In this document: positions 1-8,085 of the stretch, in pieces | Position numbering within the stretch: the stretch's first letter is position 1 | Layout of the letters: every line of letters starts with the position of its first letter | From: Streptomyces roseifaciens | GTDB lineage: Bacteria; Actinomycetota; Actinomycetes; Streptomycetales; Streptomycetaceae | DNA length: 64,000 nt | NCBI RefSeq assembly: GCF_001445655.1 | Contig: NZ_LNBE01000006.1 | Location: 186,001-250,000, forward strand | Reading direction: 5' to 3' | Notes under the pieces: generated by a model | What the model was told of the DNA's origin: nothing | Database searches by the model: none | What the model saw: only the letters and a program-made list of their open reading frames with translations | Translations under genes and position numbers: made by a program

Positions 1-733
1 CCGGGCCCCACAGGCCCTCCGGCAGCTGTCCCGGCGTCCCCAGCCGCCCGTAGTGGGTGGCGATCTGGTGCAGCATCGGTCCGAGGTCGTCGGGCACCCG
101 GTACGGTTCGAGGCCGACCGTCAGCATGAGCGGGTACGGGTGTGCCGCGACCGCCTGCCACAGCGCGTCCCACGGTGGCGCCGCGGCGGTGAACGGCTGC
201 GGGGCGAGGTAGTACTGAACGCCCGCGTCGGGCCGGTTGGGCAGGCCCGTCCGGTAGCGCTTGCGGATCTCGGCCAGGCCGGCCGGGTCGGGGGTGAACG
301 GCGTGAGCCACCGCGCCACTTCGGCCGCGTCCTCGACCGGGGCGGCGTGCACGTGGTGCGGCAGCTGCCCCAGCCGGTCGCGGAGCGCGAGGGCCGCCGC
401 GACCGCGGACTCCTGTGCCGCGGCCGGATCGTGCGGGTCGTCGCCGCGCACCCGGGCCAGCAGCGCGCACGAGATCCTGCGCGTGGCCGGGTCCGTCAGA
501 TAGCGCAGTTCGATGCGCGTGTCGTGGTGGGTGTCCCACTGGCCCGCCAGCCAGGCCGCCTCTGCGGCGACCGCCTTGATCCGGCGCTCTTCCTCGGGGA
601 GGTCGGCGTACTCCCGGGTCTCGGTGAGGTCGGCGGCGGCCTCGATGCGAACGGCCGCCCAGGCCCACACCGACGTGCCGTTGCCGACGGTCAGGACGCC
701 CGGCGGGGGCGTCCTGTCGCTCTGCTGGTCCAT
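1..733 (-). CDS. Conserved hypothetical protein, N-terminal part only (runs off window)
   Basis: This reading frame stays open from an ATG at 733 to the window edge, giving 244 residues with no stop. The N-terminus begins MDQQSDRTPPPG. The remainder is a soluble acidic protein with motifs such as WAWAAVRIEAAADLTETREY and HHDTRIELRYLTDP, and no membrane segment. It lies 5 bases after the stop of the membrane protein at 739-1698, so the two are probably cotranscribed. A GTG at 751 in the same frame would add six residues and overlap the upstream gene. Neither start has a strong ribosome binding site. I do not recognise the family. Paired Streptomyces genes of this kind can continue into an ATPase, but the missing C-terminus prevents a decision. 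Confidence 0.6.
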   Translation of the reverse strand, partial: MDQQSDRTPPPGVLTVGNGTSVWAWAAVRIEAAADLTETREYADLPEEERRIKAVAAEAAWLAGQWDTHHDTRIELRYLTDPATRRISCALLARVRGDDPHDPAAAQESAVAAALALRDRLGQLPHHVHAAPVEDAAEVARWLTPFTPDPAGLAEIRKRYRTGLPNRPDAGVQYYLAPQPFTAAAPPWDALWQAVAAHPYPLMLTVGLEPYRVPDDLGPMLHQIATHYGRLGTPGQLPEGLWGP

Positions 734-738
734 GGTGC

Positions 739-1698
739 TCAGCTGGTCCACGGGGAAGCGGGGCCGCCCGGCGCCGGCGGAGCCGGCGGCGCGGGGTGCG
801 GCGTGGGGTGCGGCACGGGCTGCACCGGGGGTGCGGCGGGCGCGGCGGGCATGACCGGCGGCGCGGGCGGAGCCGGCGGGCCGGCGGGACCCTGGCCGGG
901 CGCGGACATGATCGGGAGGTTCTGCCCGAAGGTCGAGGCGATGGGCACCTCGATGCCCTGGACCGCGATCTCCACGCCTTCCCGGACCGCCGAGTGCACG
1001 GCCTCGCGCATGGCACGCGGCCGCTCGGTGCGGAGCATCTGGTTGACGTCACCGGTGCGGCCCATGATCCCGCCGACGAGATCCTTGAAGTACGTGCCGA
1101 TGATCACCGCGCCCGGGCGGATGCGCCACATCGTCCAGCCGAGATAGAGGCTGGTGCCGTACTCGAAGACGGATACGTAGGTCACGTACCGGCCGCTGCT
1201 GACGACGAGACGGTTGCTGACCGCCTCCGGCTGCAGGATGTCGCTGCGGATGCGGGACGGCACGGCCGTCACCGGGATGCGGCGGCGGGACAGCGCGCCG
1301 TAGATCGCCGCGTAGGCGGAGGGGGAGGCCTGCGCCTTGTCCTCCAGCAGGGTCCGCCACTCCGAGACGGGCTCGGTGAGGCCGTTGAAGAGCAGGATCA
1401 ACCAGAAGATGATGAATCCCAGAATTCCGCCCACGTTGAGGCCGGTTTCGGCCTCGCCGAAGTCGAAGTCGTTCGTCAGCAGGGCGAACAGCCAGCAGGT
1501 GAGGAACACCAGGATCGAGGTGAGGGCCGCGCTCGCCCAGAGGCCGAAGACCGTCCGGAGCGTGACCGACTCGTCGAAGCCCAGCTCGATCTGCTGGTAC
1601 TTCAGGGTCTGGTTCCGGTAGGAGCCGTTGGGGCCTGCGGATTCCGAGGCCGCCCAGCCGCCCGGTCCGGGGCTGCCGCCGCCCGGATAAGTGCTCAT
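739..1698 (-). CDS. Membrane protein with Pro/Ala-rich C-terminal tail, unknown function
   Basis: The 319-residue product has a Gly/Pro-rich N-terminus and two hydrophobic segments near residues 50-75 and 90-110. A soluble domain follows (about 115-250), and then a low-complexity tail of Pro and Ala after residue 270. The soluble part has alternating hydrophobic strands (for example RYVTYVSVFEYGTSLYLGW) and ends with a segment reading VQGIEVPIASTFGQ. The ATG at 1698 is preceded by GGAG at a workable distance. The gene precedes and is probably coupled to the partial gene at 1-733. I see no catalytic motif. A membrane-anchored partner of the downstream protein is an inference from the spacing only. 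Confidence 0.7.
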   Translation of the reverse strand: MSTYPGGGSPGPGGWAASESAGPNGSYRNQTLKYQQIELGFDESVTLRTVFGLWASAALTSILVFLTCWLFALLTNDFDFGEAETGLNVGGILGFIIFWLILLFNGLTEPVSEWRTLLEDKAQASPSAYAAIYGALSRRRIPVTAVPSRIRSDILQPEAVSNRLVVSSGRYVTYVSVFEYGTSLYLGWTMWRIRPGAVIIGTYFKDLVGGIMGRTGDVNQMLRTERPRAMREAVHSAVREGVEIAVQGIEVPIASTFGQNLPIMSAPGQGPAGPPAPPAPPVMPAAPAAPPVQPVPHPTPHPAPPAPPAPGGPASPWTS

Positions 1699-1818
1699 GT
1701 CGTACTCCGCATCGGGTCTGACGTAGAAGACCGTTGATCGTTTGGCACGGCAACTTATCGGAATTTCATGCCGGACAGGCCGGTCGGCCGGGAACGGGTG
1801 TGCAAAAGCCCCGAAAGA

Positions 1819-1909
1819 CCGTCAGCGGACACCGCCAGGGGACACCGCCAGCGGATACCTCCGGCGGATACCGCCGACGGATACCTCCGGTGGACACCGT
1901 CAGCAGCGG
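1819..1909. repeat. 13-bp tandem repeat array (7 degenerate units)
   Basis: Seven consecutive 13-base units start at 1819, 1832, 1845, 1858, 1871, 1884 and 1897. The common pattern is CCgCCagcGGAyA; examples are CCGCCAGCGGATA and CCTCCGGCGGATA. The last unit overlaps the stop codon of the kinase gene (1900-1902). The array fills the gap between that gene and the membrane protein gene whose start is at 1698. Confidence 0.85.
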
Positions 1910-3804
1910 ACCGTCTGCCCGCTCTGGCGGATGATGGTGTCGCCGGACATCCAGCCCGCGGTCTTCGTCCCCTCCATGCGGACGTAAATCCACTTGTGGC
2001 CGTACGAGTTCTCGACGGAGCAGTGGAACCAGACCTTCGTGCCGCTCTTGGCCGGGGCCACGGAGCCGCAGACCTTGTAGGGCCCGTTGAGGACGTGGCG
2101 ATCGCCGGACACGTATCCGTACGTGCCCGGCTTCGGGTCGTGGTGGCTCCAGCCGCTGCAGGTCGTCGGCACCGAACTGCTGGGCTTGGCCGAGGAGGCG
2201 CTGGGCTTGGCCGACGGAGAGGCCGACGAGGGCGAGGCGGACGGCTTCTTGGAGGCGCTCGCGGACGGCGAGGCGCCCGGGGAGTGCAGGCCGGTGGCCA
2301 CTCCGCCCTCGTTCGGCTGCTCACCGGCCGACGGCGAGCCGGTCGCCGCCGGCGCCGCTGCCGGGGGCTCGTCGTTCTTCTTGCCGCCGTTGCCGGTCAG
2401 GGCGTACGTGACGCCGCCTCCCGCGAGCACGACGAGGGCGGCCGCCGCTGCGATGAGGGTCCGGCTGCGGCGCCGTCCGCGGTCGGCTGCGGCGCGGCCG
2501 GGGCCGGGAGCGGGCGCCGCGTGACCCGCGGCGGGGGCGTGGCCCGCGACCGGTGCGCCGGAGCCGGACTGCGGAAGCTGCGGGGACTGCGGGAACTGTG
2601 GGGACTGCGGGAACTGCGGAGGCTGTGCGTGCAGCGGGCCCGGCGCCGGATGGCCGGCGTACGGGGACTGAGGGAAAGGCTGCGGCGAGGGCGCCGGAGG
2701 AGACTGCGGCGAAGGTCCCGGCGCAGGCTGCTGCGAGGACTGCTGGAAAGGCCCCGTGTACGACGGCGCGGCACCGAAACCCGGCGGCGGCGCCGGAGCA
2801 ACGGCCTGCGTGGGTACGGGGGAGGGGGCCGGGGCGGGGGCCTGCGGCATGAGGTTCGCCGTATTGGCTGTATTGGCCGTATTGGCTGTGTCCACCGTGT
2901 TCGCCGTCATGCCCGCGGCGACCCGCTCCAGCATCTCGCGCGCCTGGTCCGCGGTCGGCCGGTGCTCCGGCTCCTTCGCCATCAGCGCCTGCAGTACGGG
3001 CGTGAGCGGCCCCGCCCGCCGGGGCTCCGGCAGCGGCTCGGTGACGATCGCCGAGAGCGTGGACCACACGGACGTCCGGCGGAACGGCGACGTGCCCTCC
3101 ACGGCCGCGTACAGCGTCATGCCCAGCGACCAGATGTCCGACGCGGGGCCCGGCTCCCGGCCCTGCGCGCGCTCCGGCGGCAGGTAGTCGAGGGAGCCGA
3201 CGAGCTGGCCGCTCTGGGTCAGCTTGGCCATGGCCTCGTCGCCGGAGGCCTCCATGCTGGCGATGCCGAAGTCGGTGAGCACGACCCTCCCCCAGCCTCC
3301 GGCCGGGGGGACCCCCATCTCGCTTTGCTCGCCATGCTCCAGCAGCACGTTCCCCGGCTTGACGTCGCGGTGCAGCACGCCGGCCCGGTGCGCGGCGTCG
3401 AGCGCGTCCATCAGCCTGGCGCCGATCGCCGCCGCCTCGTGCGGCTCCAGCGTGCCGCGCTCGCCCAGCACGTCGTCGAGCGAGGGCCCGTCGACGAGCT
3501 CCATGACGATGACCGGCAGGCCCTGCTCCTCGGTCACGTCGTGCACGGTGACCACGCCGCCGTGCCGGATGCGGGCGGCGGCCTGCGCCTCCCGCTGCAT
3601 CCGGGTCCGCAGGTCGAGCAGTTCGGCCTCGGCGGAGTCGGTGAAGGCCCGCAGGACCTTGACCGCGACCTCCCGGTTGAGCAGTTCGTCCACCGCCCGC
3701 GCGACCACTCCCATGCCGCCGCGCCCGATCGTCGCCGTCACCCGGTAACGGCCGCCGAGGACCTTGCCTATCAGCTCGTCGCCGTTCGTTTCCCCCGCCG
3801 TCAC
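1900..3804 (-). CDS. Receptor-type Ser/Thr protein kinase (PknB-like) with external Cys-rich domain
   Basis: This is a Hanks-type kinase of about 634 residues. The kinase domain occupies roughly residues 15-280. It shows the glycine loop IGRGGMG, the VAIK-type lysine in VAVKVLRA, the catalytic loop HRDVKPGN and LTDFGIA as the DFG motif. A long Pro/Gln-rich linker follows, including a repeated Thr-Ala-Asn stretch. One membrane segment (LIAAAAALVVLAGG) leads to a Ser/Pro/Ala-rich stalk. The C-terminal external domain of about 85 residues has four cysteines and looks SH3-like. The frame is open further upstream into the tRNA gene, so I place the start at GTG 3804, with GGAG six bases before it. 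The ligand and substrates are unknown. Confidence 0.9.
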   Translation of the reverse strand: MTAGETNGDELIGKVLGGRYRVTATIGRGGMGVVARAVDELLNREVAVKVLRAFTDSAEAELLDLRTRMQREAQAAARIRHGGVVTVHDVTEEQGLPVIVMELVDGPSLDDVLGERGTLEPHEAAAIGARLMDALDAAHRAGVLHRDVKPGNVLLEHGEQSEMGVPPAGGWGRVVLTDFGIASMEASGDEAMAKLTQSGQLVGSLDYLPPERAQGREPGPASDIWSLGMTLYAAVEGTSPFRRTSVWSTLSAIVTEPLPEPRRAGPLTPVLQALMAKEPEHRPTADQAREMLERVAAGMTANTVDTANTANTANTANLMPQAPAPAPSPVPTQAVAPAPPPGFGAAPSYTGPFQQSSQQPAPGPSPQSPPAPSPQPFPQSPYAGHPAPGPLHAQPPQFPQSPQFPQSPQLPQSGSGAPVAGHAPAAGHAAPAPGPGRAAADRGRRRSRTLIAAAAALVVLAGGGVTYALTGNGGKKNDEPPAAAPAATGSPSAGEQPNEGGVATGLHSPGASPSASASKKPSASPSSASPSAKPSASSAKPSSSVPTTCSGWSHHDPKPGTYGYVSGDRHVLNGPYKVCGSVAPAKSGTKVWFHCSVENSYGHKWIYVRMEGTKTAGWMSGDTIIRQSGQTVRC

Positions 3805-3862
3805 CACGCGCTCCGTTCCGTCAGTGTTGGCCGCCGCATCCGGCGGCCCAGGGTAAACAAAC

Positions 3863-3889
3863 AAGGCCCAGGTCGTTGACCTGGGCCTT
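3863..3889 (-). terminator. Hairpin terminator downstream of tRNA-Gly
   Basis: Arms at 3863-3874 and 3878-3889 form a perfect 12-bp stem (AAGGCCCAGGTC and its complement) with a 3-base loop. It lies 24 bases beyond the 3' end of the tRNA and just upstream of the kinase start, so it probably ends the tRNA transcript. Confidence 0.8.
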
Positions 3890-3912
3890 CCTTTGATGAC
3901 TTCTACGTCTTG

Positions 3913-3986
3913 TGGAGCGGGTGACGAGAATCGAACTCGCGCTCTGAGCTTGGGAAGCTCATGTTCTACCATTAAACTACACCCGC
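3913..3986 (-). tRNA. tRNA-Gly (anticodon CCC)
   Basis: The minus strand folds into a full cloverleaf of 74 bases. The acceptor stem is GCGGGTG with CACCCGC, followed by discriminator T and an encoded CCA. The D-loop contains AATGGTAGA. The anticodon stem is TGAGC/GCTCA around the loop TTCCCAA, so the anticodon is CCC at 3952-3954. The T-arm has TTCGATT in the loop. It reads GGG codons, which are frequent in this GC-rich genome. A hairpin terminator follows at 3863-3889. Confidence 0.95.
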
Positions 3987-4022
3987 GAGGGCGCCTGTTT
4001 TACGGGCGCCTCATCTTCGCAC

Positions 4023-4028
4023 ACTCTA
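4023..4028 (-). promoter_or_regulatory. Putative -10 box (TAGAGT) for tRNA-Gly
   Basis: On the minus strand TAGAGT lies 37 bases upstream of the mature tRNA 5' end, a suitable place for a short-leader stable RNA promoter. No convincing -35 box was found, so this rests on the -10 match and location. Confidence 0.35.
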
Positions 4029-4247
4029 CCCCATCGAAGGCCCCCGGTGCACTCACCGTGCGGGCCTTCGTGCTGTGTGTGGAGAGTGTGGGGCCGGTGG
4101 GGATGCGTGCGTGGGGGCCGGGAGTTGGGGCGTACCGTGGGGCGGCGGAAGCCGGTGGGGGACTGCCGGGAGTGCCGCGTAGGAGCGAGTCCCGTACATC
4201 CCCTAATGTGGCTTTTGTCTTTCACGTGAATGGGGAAAGGGAGCTCT

Positions 4248-4412
4248 ATGGAGCGCACCGTCGTTCGTTGTGCCGAAGGGCACGTCTTCAGCACCGCTTC
4301 GTTCCCGATGCAGCACCTCGGACCCGACCGGATCGGCCCGGGGCGGCTGCTGCGCTGCCCGCGCTGCGCCCGGCTGCGGCATTCCGTTCCGGTGGCCCTG
4401 CAGAAGCGCTGA
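4248..4412 (+). CDS. Small CxxC zinc-ribbon-like protein (54 aa)
   Basis: The 54-residue product begins [16 protein letters not shown] and ends with [16 protein letters not shown] Cys-x-x-x-His pair near residue 8 and a Cys-x-x-Cys pair near residue 40 could bind one zinc ion, as in small ribbon proteins of actinobacteria. The ATG at 4248 is preceded by GGGAAAGGGAG, a strong ribosome binding site. A 13-bp-stem terminator follows at 4444-4473, so it looks monocistronic. The function is unknown. Confidence 0.8.
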   Translation: MERTVVRCAEGHVFSTASFPMQHLGPDRIGPGRLLRCPRCARLRHSVPVALQKR

Positions 4413-4443
4413 GCGGCCGCCGCGCGGACGGTGATCAAGCGGC

Positions 4444-4473
4444 GCGGGCCCGGTCCGCTCGGACCGGGCCCGC
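4444..4473 (+). terminator. Strong hairpin terminator
   Basis: GCGGGCCCGGTCC at 4444-4456 pairs perfectly with 4461-4473 across a 4-base loop. It lies 31 bases after the zinc-ribbon gene and before dcd. Confidence 0.8.
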
Positions 4474-4504
4474 GTTGTCCGTCTTCTCCGCGTATCCTCG
4501 ACCC

Positions 4505-5080
4505 GTGCTTCTCTCAGACAAGGACATCCGGACCGAGATCGACGCAGGCCGCGTGCGGATCGACCCGTTCGACGAATCGATGGTGCAGCCGTCGAGCATC
4601 GACGTGCGGCTCGACCGCTACTTCCGGGTGTTCGAGAACCACCGGTACCCGCACATCGACCCCGCGGTCGAGCAGGCGGACCTCACCCGCGAGGTGGTGC
4701 CGGAGGGCGACGAGGCGTTCATCCTGCACCCCGGTGAGTTCGTGCTCGCCTCGACGTACGAGGTCATCACGCTCCCCGGCGACATCGCCTCGCGACTGGA
4801 GGGCAAGTCCAGCCTGGGCCGGCTCGGCCTGCTGACGCACTCGACGGCCGGCTTCATCGACCCGGGCTTCTCCGGTCACGTGACGCTGGAGCTGTCGAAC
4901 ATGGCCACGCTGCCGATCAAGCTGTGGCCGGGGATGAAGATCGGGCAGCTGTGCATGTTCCGCCTGACCTCTCCCGTCGAGCATCCTTACGGGTCCGCGA
5001 AGCACGGTTCCCGCTACCAGGGACAGCGTGGGCCCACGCCCTCGCGGTCCTTCCAGAATTTCCACCGCACCCAGGTCTGA
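4505..5080 (+). CDS. dcd: dCTP deaminase
   Basis: The 191-residue product is the usual length for dCTP deaminase, which converts dCTP to dUTP in pyrimidine deoxynucleotide synthesis. The family core is visible as [11 protein letters not shown] near residue 25, [10 protein letters not shown] near residue 100 and [14 protein letters not shown] with the catalytic glutamate region just after it. The C-terminus is the flexible [12 protein letters not shown] lid. The frame is open far upstream into unrelated sequence, so I chose GTG 4505, which gives the conserved N-terminus [12 protein letters not shown]. The phosphoribosyltransferase gene begins 28 bases later in the same direction, suggesting a short nucleotide-metabolism operon. 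Confidence 0.95.
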   Translation: MLLSDKDIRTEIDAGRVRIDPFDESMVQPSSIDVRLDRYFRVFENHRYPHIDPAVEQADLTREVVPEGDEAFILHPGEFVLASTYEVITLPGDIASRLEGKSSLGRLGLLTHSTAGFIDPGFSGHVTLELSNMATLPIKLWPGMKIGQLCMFRLTSPVEHPYGSAKHGSRYQGQRGPTPSRSFQNFHRTQV

Positions 5081-5108
5081 GCAGCAGAGCAAAAGGCGAA
5101 GAGCAACA

Positions 5109-5606
5109 GTGAGTGAGATCCGCGAGAACCTGACCTACCCGATCTTCGGGGAGGCCATCCGTGAGCTGGCGCAGACCATCGCGGACGACGGCTACGAGCC
5201 GGACATCATCCTGTCCATCGCGCGTGGCGGCGTCTTCGTCGCGGGCGGCCTCGCCTACGCGCTGGACTGCAAGAACATCCACCTGGTGAACGTGGAGTTC
5301 TACACCGGCGTCGGCACCACGCTCGAGATGCCGGTCATGCTCTCCCCCGTCCCGAACGCGATCGACTTCTCCAACAAGAAGGTCCTGATCGCCGACGACG
5401 TCGCGGACACCGGCAAGACGCTCAAGCTCGTCCACGACTTCTGCCTCGAGCACGTCGCCGAGGTGCGCAGCGCCGTGATCTACGAGAAGAGCCACTCGCT
5501 CGTGAAGTGCGAGTACGTCTGGAAGAAGACGGACGAGTGGATCAACTTCCCGTGGTCCGTCGAGCCGCCGGTCGTGCGCCGTGAGGGCCAGGTCCTCGAC
5601 GCCTGA
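5109..5606 (+). CDS. Purine/xanthine-type phosphoribosyltransferase
   Basis: The 165-residue protein has the type I phosphoribosyltransferase fold. The PRPP-binding loop is visible as VLIADDVADTGKT near residue 98. An upstream ARGGVF segment supplies the pyrophosphate-contacting region. It probably salvages a free purine base with PRPP, but substrate specificity cannot be read from the sequence. The GTG at 5109 gives the N-terminus VSEIRENLTYPIFG and has AGGCGAAG upstream. It follows dcd by 28 bases, and a 23-bp-stem terminator ends the unit at 5631-5679. Confidence 0.85.
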   Translation: MSEIRENLTYPIFGEAIRELAQTIADDGYEPDIILSIARGGVFVAGGLAYALDCKNIHLVNVEFYTGVGTTLEMPVMLSPVPNAIDFSNKKVLIADDVADTGKTLKLVHDFCLEHVAEVRSAVIYEKSHSLVKCEYVWKKTDEWINFPWSVEPPVVRREGQVLDA

Positions 5607-5630
5607 TCGCAGCAAGCAGAAGCAAGCAAA

Positions 5631-5679
5631 AGCTGAGGCCCTTGTCCCCGCCGTCGCGGCGGGGACAAGGGCCTCAGCT
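5631..5679. terminator. Bidirectional hairpin terminator between convergent genes
   Basis: A 23-bp perfect stem starts with AGCTGAGGCCCTTG and closes on a 3-base loop at 5654-5656. It separates the phosphoribosyltransferase gene from the convergent Yip1-type gene and can serve both. Confidence 0.9.
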
Positions 5680-5693
5680 CTTTGTGCACGTGA

Positions 5694-6719
5694 TCAGAGC
5701 GTGCCCAGCTTCACGATCGACAGCAGGGCGATCAGCTGGATCGCCGACGCGCCCAGCGCCCGCGGCCACGGGATGTCGTGCGACTTGCTGACCATAGACG
5801 TGAACAGGTAGCCCGCCAGCAGCCACGTCGCCCAGCCCAGCACCTGCACCACCAGGTTGTCGCCGCCGAGGAACATGGCGAAGAGCAGGCGGGGCGCGTC
5901 CGTGAGCGACATGATCAGCATCGACAGGCCGACCGTCGGCTGCCACATGCCGTCGCCGCCGAGCTGCCGGGCCAGCGTGTGGGTGACCGCGCCCAGCAGC
6001 AGGCCGGCGAGCACCATGACCACGCCGGTGATCAGGACCGACGGCAGGCTGTTGGCGAGCGAGGCGTTGAGGACGTCCTCGCGGGCCTTGTCGAAGCCGA
6101 AGACGGCGAGCAGGCCGTAGGCGAACGTGACGATCAGGGCCGGGATCCACACGGCGTGGTCGCGCATCTGCCAGAAGGTGGCGGACGGGCGCATCACTAT
6201 GCCCGTCAGCAGCTCCTTCCACGGCAGGCGCGGGCCCGGGGGCGGCGCGGGGGCGTTGTTGTACGGGTCCTGCCCGGCGTAGGGATCCTGGCCGCCGTAC
6301 GGGTCCTGGCCGCCGTAGCCGCCCTGGCCGTACGGGTCCTGGCCGCCGCCGTAGGCGTCGGGGCCCTCGCCGATGCTGAACTGCCGGGTGTGGCCGGGGT
6401 CGTCGCCGCCGGGGCCGTGGCCCTGCCCGTAGTACGGGTCCTGTCCCTGGCCTCCGTGGCCGTAGCCGCCCTGGCCGTACGGCTGGTGGCCCGGGCCCGG
6501 CCCGGGGCCGTGTCCCTGCGGGCCGCCGCCGGCGCCGAAGTACTCCGGCTCGCCGTACGGCGGGGGCTGCTGCTGCCACTGGCCGCCGCCCGCGCCACTG
6601 CCGCCGGCGTAGCCGCCCTGGCCGCCGTGCGGGGCCCGGTACTGTCCCGGGCGCTGTCCTTGCTGCGCGGGGCCGGGGTCGTTCGAGCCCTGTCCGCGTC
6701 CCATCCTGAATCCAGCCAC
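5694..6719 (-). CDS. Yip1-family membrane protein with Gly/Tyr/Gln-rich N-terminus
   Basis: The first 160 of 341 residues are low complexity, with many Gly-Gln-Asp-Pro-Tyr repeats. From about residue 165 the protein has the Yip1-type opening KELLTGIVMRPSATFWQMRD. Five hydrophobic membrane segments follow. Bacterial Yip1-domain proteins of this sort are common in actinobacteria and have no firm function. The GTG at 6719 (VAGFRMGRGQ) has GGGAG upstream; an ATG five codons later is an alternative. The gene converges on the phosphoribosyltransferase gene. Confidence 0.85.
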   Translation of the reverse strand: MAGFRMGRGQGSNDPGPAQQGQRPGQYRAPHGGQGGYAGGSGAGGGQWQQQPPPYGEPEYFGAGGGPQGHGPGPGPGHQPYGQGGYGHGGQGQDPYYGQGHGPGGDDPGHTRQFSIGEGPDAYGGGQDPYGQGGYGGQDPYGGQDPYAGQDPYNNAPAPPPGPRLPWKELLTGIVMRPSATFWQMRDHAVWIPALIVTFAYGLLAVFGFDKAREDVLNASLANSLPSVLITGVVMVLAGLLLGAVTHTLARQLGGDGMWQPTVGLSMLIMSLTDAPRLLFAMFLGGDNLVVQVLGWATWLLAGYLFTSMVSKSHDIPWPRALGASAIQLIALLSIVKLGTL

Positions 6720-6933
6720 GCTTCGAACGTACCCGCTCCCTGAGAGTGCCGAGACGGGCCCGGGAGAACGGGCCCGCCATTGCGGCCGAGCTGTGACATC
6801 CCCTAAGGGAAATATCGGGGGTTGGTGAGCCGATCGCCGTCACGGCCGCACCTGCTGCACCAGCCGTACCCGCCCTGCCCGCCGTCCCCGCAGCCCCCGC
6901 CGTACCTGCCGCCTCCGCGGCCTCGGCGGCTCT

Positions 6934-7941
6934 TCACCGCCGCTTCACCACCGCGTAGACCGGCGAGAAGATCATGCCACCGAGGAGGACCCAGCCGCCT
7001 GCCTGCAGGAGGGCCTGCGCGGTGCCCGAGGGGTCCTCTCCGCGCAGCGCCGGCGTGCAGCCGTAGGCCGCCAGCACCGCGACGGCGGCGTGCACCGACT
7101 GCATGACCGGTGACCACGGCAGCTTGCGCAGGGAGCCGCCGTTGATGCCCAGGGAGAAGAGCAGCACCCAGGGGAGCAGGCACAGCCCGACGATCAGGGC
7201 GATCGCGTTGACGATGTTGCCCTCAAGGTTCGGCTGCCACTTCCCGGCCGCCATCCGGCGCAGCTTCTCCTCCCTGCCCAGGTACGCGCCGAGCGAGGGG
7301 TCGTCGGGCGCCCACATGGCCGTGAGCAGGCCGCCCTCGCGGACGGGGTCGTGGTAGGTCGTCCTGCCGGTGGCGAGCTTCGCCGGGCTGCCGGGGACCG
7401 TCACCGTCAGCTCGTACACGTACCCCCGGACGAGCTCGGGATTGTCGTCGTCGTACTCCTTCTCCAGGAGACGCGCCTGCACGACGGTCGCGACGGCGAC
7501 CTCGGCGCCGGCGTGCTGGATGGCGGTCTGCCGGCTGTCGGAGCCGGGCATGCCGTGCAGGCTGAGGGCGGTCAGGGTGGCCGTGAGGGCGAGGGCCGAG
7601 ACGGCCAGCTGCCGGGCCTTGGACAGGGCCGTGGAGGCGAAGGAGTCCGGCACGGGCCGGAAGCGGCTCTGCTGGACGCGGCGTGCCGCCCGCCGCCCCG
7701 TCTCCTTCTCCAGGACGGCCTTGACCTCTTCGCGCTCCTTGCGCAGCCCGTACCAGCGCCGCACCCACAGCAGCGCGGCCCGCTGGACCCACGCGGCGGC
7801 CGCAGCCCACACGCAGATGAGGACCCCGGTGTGCGGCGCGGGCTGGTAGTCGATGCCCGCTGCCCAGATGCACGCCGCGACGACGGCGGCGTAGGTAAGG
7901 GCCGCACTCGCGCGTACGGCCTGCGTCAGCGCGTTCTGCAT
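6934..7941 (-). CDS. Multi-pass membrane protein, unknown function
   Basis: The 335-residue product has two N-terminal membrane helices, a basic cytoplasmic stretch rich in Arg and Lys, and another helix near residue 135. A soluble domain of about 100 residues carries a YVYELTVTVPGSP strand pattern. Three further helices lie near the C-terminus. I start it at ATG 7941 because GGGGGAG lies eight bases before it; an upstream in-frame GTG at 7965 lacks such a site. No known domain is recognised. The long external or periplasmic segment between helices 3 and 4 could be a sensing or cell-wall-facing domain, but that is inference. Confidence 0.75.
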   Translation of the reverse strand: MQNALTQAVRASAALTYAAVVAACIWAAGIDYQPAPHTGVLICVWAAAAAWVQRAALLWVRRWYGLRKEREEVKAVLEKETGRRAARRVQQSRFRPVPDSFASTALSKARQLAVSALALTATLTALSLHGMPGSDSRQTAIQHAGAEVAVATVVQARLLEKEYDDDNPELVRGYVYELTVTVPGSPAKLATGRTTYHDPVREGGLLTAMWAPDDPSLGAYLGREEKLRRMAAGKWQPNLEGNIVNAIALIVGLCLLPWVLLFSLGINGGSLRKLPWSPVMQSVHAAVAVLAAYGCTPALRGEDPSGTAQALLQAGGWVLLGGMIFSPVYAVVKRR

Positions 7942-8030
7942 GACACGCGCTCCCCCCTGATTCACTTCCGGTCGGTTTTCCTCGGTGGTCCCCGGTGTTC
8001 CCCGTCATCAAGTGGATCATGAAAAGGCAG

Positions 8031-8066
8031 CGGCCGGTGCCCGCGGACCGTCGCGGGCACCGGCCG
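8031..8066 (-). terminator. Hairpin terminator of the Fe-S reductase gene
   Basis: A 15-bp perfect stem (8031-8045 with 8052-8066) and a 6-base loop lie 20 bases beyond the stop codon at 8086. Confidence 0.85.
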
Positions 8067-8085
8067 TGCGTCCTTGCGGAGAGGC

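Noticed and set aside
4879..4888. GTCACGTGAC palindrome inside dcd as another parS
   Set aside because: The flanks lack the TTT/AAA positions needed for ParB recognition.
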